From an uncultured Sphingomonas sp. (GTDB lineage: Bacteria; Pseudomonadota; Alphaproteobacteria; Sphingomonadales; Sphingomonadaceae), in NCBI GenBank assembly GCA_934555855.1, contig CAKTFL010000019.1, positions 1 to 12,216 of the forward strand: 12,216 nucleotides of DNA. Direction: 5' to 3'. The translations under genes and the position numbers were made by a program. Below the pieces are notes generated by a model. The model was not told the origin of the DNA, did no database searches, and saw only the letters and a program-made list of their open reading frames with translations. Below, one piece after another: positions 7,549-12,216 of this stretch. Within the stretch, counting starts at the first letter, position 1, and each line of letters starts with the position of its first letter.

Positions 7549-9789
7549 ATGCCGCGCACGACCTCAACCCGATCGGGCGGAAAGGCAACGCTCGCAAAGA
7601 GGCGGGGCGCGGCGGCAACGCTGACAACCACGGCGGTCGAGGATCAGTCCTCGCGCGAACGCAGCGTTCCTCTGCCCCCGCCGACGACGCGCTGGCTCCG
7701 CGTCTATGCCTTCGACCCCTATGCCTCGCTTGAGCTGGGATCTGCCAAGTTCAGCCACGCCACCGTCCCGCTCGCCTGGAACGACCCGACGGAGGAGGCC
7801 ATCGGACCGGGGCCGGTGAACGACTATCTTGAGGTGATCGACATCGACCCATGCAGCCGGCAATTCTATGAGCCGGTCGACTTGAATGCGCCGGAGGTGC
7901 TCGCCCAGGGAGGCCTGCCCCCGTCCGAAGGTGATCCCCGCTTTCACCAGCAGATGGTGTTCGCGGTCGCCATGCGGACGATCAAGCTGTTCGAGCGGGC
8001 GCTGGGTCGCAAGATACTGTGGGCGCCGGTCTGGGACGACCGGCTGAAGACCTATCGGCCCACTCCCAAACTCCGGGTCTACCCTCATGCGCTGCGCGAA
8101 CCGAACGCCTATTATCATCGCGGAAAGCGCGCGCTGCTGTTCGGATACTTCAACACCAGCGACCGAACCGCGGGAGCGAGCTGGATCTTCACCGCACTTT
8201 CCCACGACATCATCGTGCATGAGACAACGCACGCCATTCTGGACGGGCTGCATCCGCGCTATGCGGAGCCCACCAGCGCCGACAGCCTGGCCTTTCACGA
8301 GGCGTTCGCCGACATCGCGGCGCTCTTTTCGCACTTCCAGCTTTACGAGGCGGTGCACGCGTTCATCGAGAAGGACGGTGGCAGGCTCGATCAGCATGGT
8401 CTGCTGAGCCGGCTCGCCGGCCAGTTCGCGAAAAGCACGACGGGGCGCGCCGGGTTGCGCGAATTCATCGACACCGACCCCGATCCCACCGGGCTCGATC
8501 GGACGGCGGAGCCGCACGATCGCGGCGCGATACTCGTGGCCGCGGTGTTCGACGCCTTTCTCAGCATCTACTCGGCCCGGACCGTCGATCTCCTGCGCCT
8601 CAGCGGTGCGCGACCCGGCGGGGGCGATCCGCTTCATCCCGACCTCGTCGCGCGGCTCGCAGCGGAGGCGACGAAGAGCGCGGACCACGTGCTGCGTATG
8701 TGCATTCGGGCGCTCGATTATCTGCCGCCCGTCGATGTGCGGTTCGGTGAGTTCCTTCGCGCGATCGTGACCGCGGACACGGACTTGATCCCCGATGATC
8801 GGCTCAACTACCGGCTGGCCTTTATCGAGGCATTCAGGACCAGGGGAATCTTTCCGGAAGAATGCCTGTCGCTTTCCCCAGACAATCTGCTCTGGGAAGC
8901 GCCATCCGACGACCTGTCGATCGACGACATCCGCCACGAGGCGCTGCACCTGGTTCCCGAGTACCGCCGCGCTGAGATCGTGCGTAAAGCCGAGGAGAAC
9001 CGACGCCGGATCTGGTACTGGCTGCTTCAGCCGGAACTGGCGCTCAAGCCGGAATTGGAAAAGGACGACCGCAAGGGAGCGCAGGAGCGCTTCGCCCGGC
9101 TCAGGGCCAAGGTGCGGTCCAGCCTCGCCGACGACGCGGCCTTCACCGGCCCTGGCGCGACGGCGCTCGTCGAGGAGATCGCCGCGGACCTGCGATGGCT
9201 CGGCGTAACGGATACCGGCATTGCACGCCTGAAAGCCGACCTGCCGAACGCGAAAACTCACTTCGCCCGATGGCAGACCCTCCTCGCCTGCCTGTCCGAG
9301 GCGAGCGGCGTGGCCCGGGTACCTACCGCAGACCGGGCATGGGAGCACGAGCTCGGCATCTACTTCCAGCGCCCGAAGGGTAGCCCGCTCCACACCATCG
9401 CCGGCGACGCTAAAGGGCTGAGCGTCGAGGTGGCAAGCGTGAGGACGACCCGTCGCTCCGGTCCCGAAGGGCAGGATATCCGACAGCTCGTGATCGAGGT
9501 CACCCAGCGAAGACAAGGCTTCCTGAACCCGGAACGGCAACAGGCGATGGACGCGACGCCGGCTCGATCGGGTCGCAGACCACCGCGCGGCGAGTTTATC
9601 TTCAGGGGCGGCGCAACGCTGATCATCGATCTCCGCGACTATCAACTGCGCTACGTAATAGCGAAGCGCATTGATTCCGCGGCACGCCTGGAGGAGCAGC
9701 GCCGCCATCTGCTCGGCCCCGCGGCGGCGGGGTTCACTTATCAGCGGGGCCGCTCGGCGGAGCCGTTCGCCCTTCTGCACCGATCATGA
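7549..9789 (+). CDS. Large thermolysin-like zinc metallopeptidase (gluzincin, HETTH)
   Basis: The 746-residue protein carries the full set of thermolysin-type residues: H224-E225-T-T-H228 (HExxH), then E251 and D255 in HEAFADIAAL (the NEAxSD-like third-ligand motif of family M4), and H323 in EPHDRGAIL as a candidate for the transition-state histidine. This indicates a gluzincin protease. Unlike secreted M4 enzymes it has no signal peptide and no propeptide: the first 45 or so residues are Ser/Thr/Arg/Pro-rich, then a domain begins near 'LRVYAFDPYASLEL' (about 49-62). After the catalytic part (to about 400) comes a helical charged segment (about 470-560) and a separate C-terminal module with a strand-rich FRGGATLIIDL motif (about 682-692). 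From memory it resembles a widespread family of uncharacterised bacterial gluzincins. The start has GGAGGGA at 7534-7540, eight bases upstream. The stop overlaps the MBL gene as ATGA. Substrate unknown. Confidence 0.85.
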   Translation: MPRTTSTRSGGKATLAKRRGAAATLTTTAVEDQSSRERSVPLPPPTTRWLRVYAFDPYASLELGSAKFSHATVPLAWNDPTEEAIGPGPVNDYLEVIDIDPCSRQFYEPVDLNAPEVLAQGGLPPSEGDPRFHQQMVFAVAMRTIKLFERALGRKILWAPVWDDRLKTYRPTPKLRVYPHALREPNAYYHRGKRALLFGYFNTSDRTAGASWIFTALSHDIIVHETTHAILDGLHPRYAEPTSADSLAFHEAFADIAALFSHFQLYEAVHAFIEKDGGRLDQHGLLSRLAGQFAKSTTGRAGLREFIDTDPDPTGLDRTAEPHDRGAILVAAVFDAFLSIYSARTVDLLRLSGARPGGGDPLHPDLVARLAAEATKSADHVLRMCIRALDYLPPVDVRFGEFLRAIVTADTDLIPDDRLNYRLAFIEAFRTRGIFPEECLSLSPDNLLWEAPSDDLSIDDIRHEALHLVPEYRRAEIVRKAEENRRRIWYWLLQPELALKPELEKDDRKGAQERFARLRAKVRSSLADDAAFTGPGATALVEEIAADLRWLGVTDTGIARLKADLPNAKTHFARWQTLLACLSEASGVARVPTADRAWEHELGIYFQRPKGSPLHTIAGDAKGLSVEVASVRTTRRSGPEGQDIRQLVIEVTQRRQGFLNPERQQAMDATPARSGRRPPRGEFIFRGGATLIIDLRDYQLRYVIAKRIDSAARLEEQRRHLLGPAAAGFTYQRGRSAEPFALLHRS

Positions 9790-11363
9790 CCACCGTGGTG
9801 CCCCCAACCTCTCCCTCTGTTCCCAACCGGGTGTCGGTCCGCATGTATCGCGGCCTGCTCGGGGATTGCTTCCTGCTCACGCAGGAGCTGGGCGACAGCA
9901 GCTTCCGGGCTCTGATCGATTGCGGCGTTCTCCAATGCATCGGCAGGGAGAAGCCGCAGACGGGCAAGGGTGCCGGCCGGCTGGCCCGGGTCGTGGAGGA
10001 CCTCGCACGCGATGCAGGCGGTCACCTCAATCTGGTCATCGTGACGCACGCGCACTACGACCATGTTTCCGGCTTTATTCTGCAGAACGCCGCCTTCGCG
10101 AACATCACGATCGACCAATTGTGGCTTGCCTGGACCGAGAACCGCGACGACGAACTCGCGCGCGCGATCCGGGAGAAGCGTTCGCGCGGGCTGGCTGCGC
10201 TCGCCGCGGCCTTTGCCGCCGCCAAAGGCATGGGTCTCGAAGCGGCTGACCCCGCCACCGCGGAGCGATTACAGACCGTCGGCGACCTGCTTCAATTCTA
10301 TGGCGAGATCGAGAGGCTGGACGACGGACTCGCGGTCGCTTCCGCCGGGTCGGCCGGCAGGCCGCGCAGCTGTGACGGCGCGATCGAATGGCTCAAGGCG
10401 AAGGTCGGCGCTGAACGCGTGACCTATTTCGAGCCGGGACAGCAGGTAGCCTTCGGCCTCGAAGGCGCACTTGTGGCGAACGTGCTCGGGCCTCCGCGGA
10501 CGGAGCACCGCCTGACCCAGATGGATCCCTCTCCCGGCAAGGGACGCGAGGTGTACCTGACCGGCGCCGACGAGATCCGCTCGCTCGAGACGACGCTTCG
10601 GCTCGCCGACGGCAGCGCCGGAGCCGAGGTCGCCCGAACGGACCTGCCCTTCACCGGCCGCTTCCGTCGCTGGCCCAAGCCGGGCTCATATGATGCAGTG
10701 GCACGACTTTACTACGATTCCGGGTCAGCAGAACGGCGCATCGATGGCGAGTGGCTGGGCAGCGCCGAGGCGCTTGCGCTGAAGGTCGATGGCGACGTCA
10801 ACAATACCTCGCTTGCACTCGCGATCGAAATCCCCGGCGGTGATGTGCTGCTCTTTCCGGGCGACGCGCAGGTCGGGAACTGGCTTTCATGGCACGATCA
10901 GCGGTACCCATCGACACGACGGCAGGACGCGAGCACGGCGGGCAAGATAGAGGACGTCCCCGGCGCGAAGACTGCCACCGAACTTCTAGCGCGGGTCGTC
11001 CTCTACAAGGGCGGGCATCACCTCAGCCACAACGCCACCGCCCGCGCGCTCGGGCTGGAATTGATGACCAGCCCCGATCTGGTCGCCATGGGGCCGGTCG
11101 TCTCCGCGGTCGCGCACGAGCAGCGGACGCGCTCCAATCCGGATGGCTGGGCCATGCCCTATGGCGACCTGCTCGCCCGCCTGAAGGAGAAGACTCGCGG
11201 TCGCCTGGTGCTGGGCGATGGCGATCCGGACGCCGAGCGCCGCGCCTTCGCCGGCTCGCGCTTCACCATTCGCCATTCCGGTGCGGAAGCGGATCCGCTG
11301 TGGGTCGAACTGTCGCTGGATGACGCCGATCGATCGCAGGAACCCTCGCAACGCCCGCGCTGA
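9786..11363 (+). CDS. Metallo-beta-lactamase fold hydrolase, ComEC-like ligand pattern
   Basis: The 525-residue protein has the MBL signature H88-A-H90-Y-D92-H93, a later metal-bridging Asp in LLFPGD360, and a downstream GH411-H412-L-S-H415-N segment. The last two resemble the FPGD and GHHGSHN segments of the soluble C-terminal MBL domain of ComEC, but this protein has no membrane segment or signal peptide, so it is a free cytoplasmic enzyme. The distance between the first motif and D360 is long (about 265 residues), implying a large insertion with an Ala-rich helical part (about 115-175) and a charged part. The reaction is unknown; MBL enzymes of this kind include nucleases and phosphodiesterases as well as other hydrolases. 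There is no ribosome binding site; its ATG overlaps the protease stop in ATGA, so translation depends on coupling. It ends in tandem stops (TGATAG) and appears to be the last gene of the operon. Confidence 0.85.
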   Translation: MTTVVPPTSPSVPNRVSVRMYRGLLGDCFLLTQELGDSSFRALIDCGVLQCIGREKPQTGKGAGRLARVVEDLARDAGGHLNLVIVTHAHYDHVSGFILQNAAFANITIDQLWLAWTENRDDELARAIREKRSRGLAALAAAFAAAKGMGLEAADPATAERLQTVGDLLQFYGEIERLDDGLAVASAGSAGRPRSCDGAIEWLKAKVGAERVTYFEPGQQVAFGLEGALVANVLGPPRTEHRLTQMDPSPGKGREVYLTGADEIRSLETTLRLADGSAGAEVARTDLPFTGRFRRWPKPGSYDAVARLYYDSGSAERRIDGEWLGSAEALALKVDGDVNNTSLALAIEIPGGDVLLFPGDAQVGNWLSWHDQRYPSTRRQDASTAGKIEDVPGAKTATELLARVVLYKGGHHLSHNATARALGLELMTSPDLVAMGPVVSAVAHEQRTRSNPDGWAMPYGDLLARLKEKTRGRLVLGDGDPDAERRAFAGSRFTIRHSGAEADPLWVELSLDDADRSQEPSQRPR

Positions 11364-11701
11364 TAGTGGACCAAGGCGTTGCTCATCACGTCCGGCTGAG
11401 GGACAGACCCGTGCGGGGCGGGCCCACGGACATCAGGATGGTGAAGCCTGCGCCCAGCGAAATCTGAAGCGCTGATGCACCGAGGACGCCGTTTTGTTTG
11501 CCTACGAGATTGGGCGGCCAAAACCTTCGAGGCTCGACTTGGTTCCCACTTGTTCCTGCCCGTAAGCGATTGAATTTACTCGAAACCGTTTCGCCAGTTT
11601 ACCTTCTCTTTACGATTGCGGGCGTATCCAGGTCCCAAGAGGCGCACACGCCCAGCGCTTGCGAGGGGGGGTGTAGCCTTGTCATAAGAGAGGTACGCCC
11701 G
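11364..11701. other. Spacer between MBL gene and autotransporter-like gene
   Basis: No gene is supported. The first part (to about 11470) is GC-rich, with CCGTG (11409-11413) able to pair with CACGG (11425-11429); no T run follows, so termination is uncertain. The middle part (about 11490-11620) is clearly AT-richer and probably contains the promoter of the next gene; it includes a palindrome and TTTAC repeats (listed separately). On the minus strand one frame is open from 11598 to a stop at 11386-11388 without a good start; it might be a gene remnant. A run of seven G lies at 11665-11671 in the likely 5' leader. Confidence 0.5.
11575..11613. promoter_or_regulatory. Palindrome and phased TTTAC repeats, candidate regulator sites
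   Basis: TTTAC occurs at 11575-11579, 11598-11602 and 11609-11613, spaced 23 and 11 bases, so on the same DNA face. The last two form TTAC-N7-TTAC, which has the spacing of the alphaproteobacterial CtrA site TTAA-N7-TTAA with one mismatch per half. Between the first two lies the perfect 13-base palindrome CGAAAC-C-GTTTCG (11581-11593), resembling LacI-type operators in its AAAC/GTTT arms. Position about 90-125 bases before the next gene fits a regulatory region. No regulator can be named. Confidence 0.35.
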
Positions 11702-12216
11702 ATGAAGTCCACGCCTAATGCCGGCATCAGCCTGCTGGCCCTGTCACGCGCCATTGCCCCAATGATTGCGGTCGGAGTGGGCGTCACCTGCGCCGCTCCC
11801 ACCCAGGCCCAAAGCCTGTGCACGCCCAACGCGCTGGGTATCGTGATCTGCACCGGCTCGCCCCCGGTGGCGCCGCCGGTCACACCAGCGCCGCTGCCCG
11901 CTGGCCCCCTCGCACCGGCGCTGAACATCGTCGACAGCCTCACGCCCGTGACCGTCGTCCTCCAGGACGGCTTCCAGTCTCCCCAGACCGCCGGCGTCTC
12001 TACCCTGGCGCCGGGGGCCGACATCGTCATCAGCGCGCTCGGCACGGCCGCGATCGATACGGTCAACCAGCCCGGCCTGCTGGTCGACTCGGCAGCTGGC
12101 CTGAACGCGCAGATCACCAACATCACGACGGCGGGCGATGGGGCTTCGGGGGCCCTGCTGCGGGCCGTGGATGACGTGGTGTTCCTCAGCGACGGCACCG
12201 TCTCGCTGCGTTTCTT
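11702..12216 (+). CDS. Autotransporter-like exported protein, N-terminal part (cut by window end)
   Basis: Only the first 171 codons are visible. An N-terminal signal peptide (MKSTPNAG, hydrophobic segment to about residue 30, likely cut after A36 in PTQAQS) directs export. Two cysteines, C40 and C50, bracket a short segment ending ICTG, a pattern I associate with passenger domains of sphingomonad autotransporters. A Pro/Ala-rich linker (about 54-72) follows, then Gly/Ala/Thr/Val-rich sequence with short repeated beta-strand-like units, as in beta-helix passengers. The start has AAGAGAGG at 11686-11693, eight bases before ATG. The expected C-terminal beta-barrel lies beyond the window, so the autotransporter call is inference; a plain secreted beta-helix adhesin is possible. 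It is separated by 338 bases from the hydrolase operon and is probably independently expressed. Confidence 0.7.
   Translation, partial: MKSTPNAGISLLALSRAIAPMIAVGVGVTCAAPTQAQSLCTPNALGIVICTGSPPVAPPVTPAPLPAGPLAPALNIVDSLTPVTVVLQDGFQSPQTAGVSTLAPGADIVISALGTAAIDTVNQPGLLVDSAAGLNAQITNITTAGDGASGALLRAVDDVVFLSDGTVSLRF

Noticed and set aside
6308..7627. Minus-strand ORF (439 codons) opposite the DUF2235 gene
   Set aside because: Same GC-driven mirror effect; the + strand shows the GFSRGA nucleophile elbow and GVHADIGGGY.
7564..9780. Very long minus-strand ORF (738 codons) opposite the metallopeptidase
   Set aside because: High GC with G/C third codon positions removes stops on the opposite strand. The antisense translation is rich in Arg, Gly, Val and His without recognisable motifs, while the + strand carries a full set of zinc-protease residues.
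11542..11555. Possible alphaproteobacterial LexA box (GTTC repeats)
   Set aside because: Two GTTC units occur, but with six bases between them; the known site is GTTC-N7-GTTC, and spacing is critical.

Overview
The window looks like chromosomal DNA of an alphaproteobacterium, most likely a sphingomonad (order Sphingomonadales) or a close relative. The evidence is high GC with strong G/C third positions, a Caulobacter/Xanthomonas-type TonB-dependent receptor followed by a SapC-family gene and a flavin-dependent 'tryptophan halogenase' family gene, and an autotransporter-like surface protein with a cysteine-pair N-terminus. This assignment is inference from gene content; there is no rRNA or tRNA here to confirm it. 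All supported genes are on the + strand.

Layout. 1-320: less GC-rich DNA with no convincing complete gene, holding a candidate sigma-70 promoter (perfect TTGACA box) and the ribosome binding site of the receptor. 321-5896: an outer-membrane uptake / halogenation cluster of TonB-dependent receptor, strong hairpin, SapC-family protein and FAD-dependent halogenase with its diagnostic Lys, Glu and WxWxIP residues. 5897-6199: non-coding spacer with hairpins. 6200-11363: a tightly packed operon of a DUF2235 (Tle1-like) alpha/beta hydrolase, a 37-codon small ORF, a large thermolysin-like (HETTH) gluzincin and a soluble metallo-beta-lactamase-fold hydrolase. Every junction after the first gene is an overlap or abutment (GTGA, TAG|ATG, ATGA). 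11364-11701: AT-richer spacer with a palindrome and phased TTTAC repeats. 11702 to the right edge: the beginning of an exported, autotransporter-like protein, cut by the window end.

How the genes may work together. The receptor, SapC and halogenase set recurs in sphingomonads, Caulobacterales and xanthomonads; the likely picture is import of an unknown aromatic or oligomeric substrate and periplasmic or cytoplasmic processing, with the hairpin after the receptor gene reducing expression of the two downstream genes.

The hydrolase operon is the most interesting part. It combines three different hydrolytic folds (predicted lipase/esterase, zinc protease, MBL hydrolase), with no recognisable export signal on any of them, plus a tiny Arg-rich product, all translationally coupled. 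That suggests a co-expressed cytoplasmic complex or pathway, possibly an effector or conflict system, but no function can be proved from the sequence. No CRISPR array, IS element, integrase, tRNA or rRNA was recognised.
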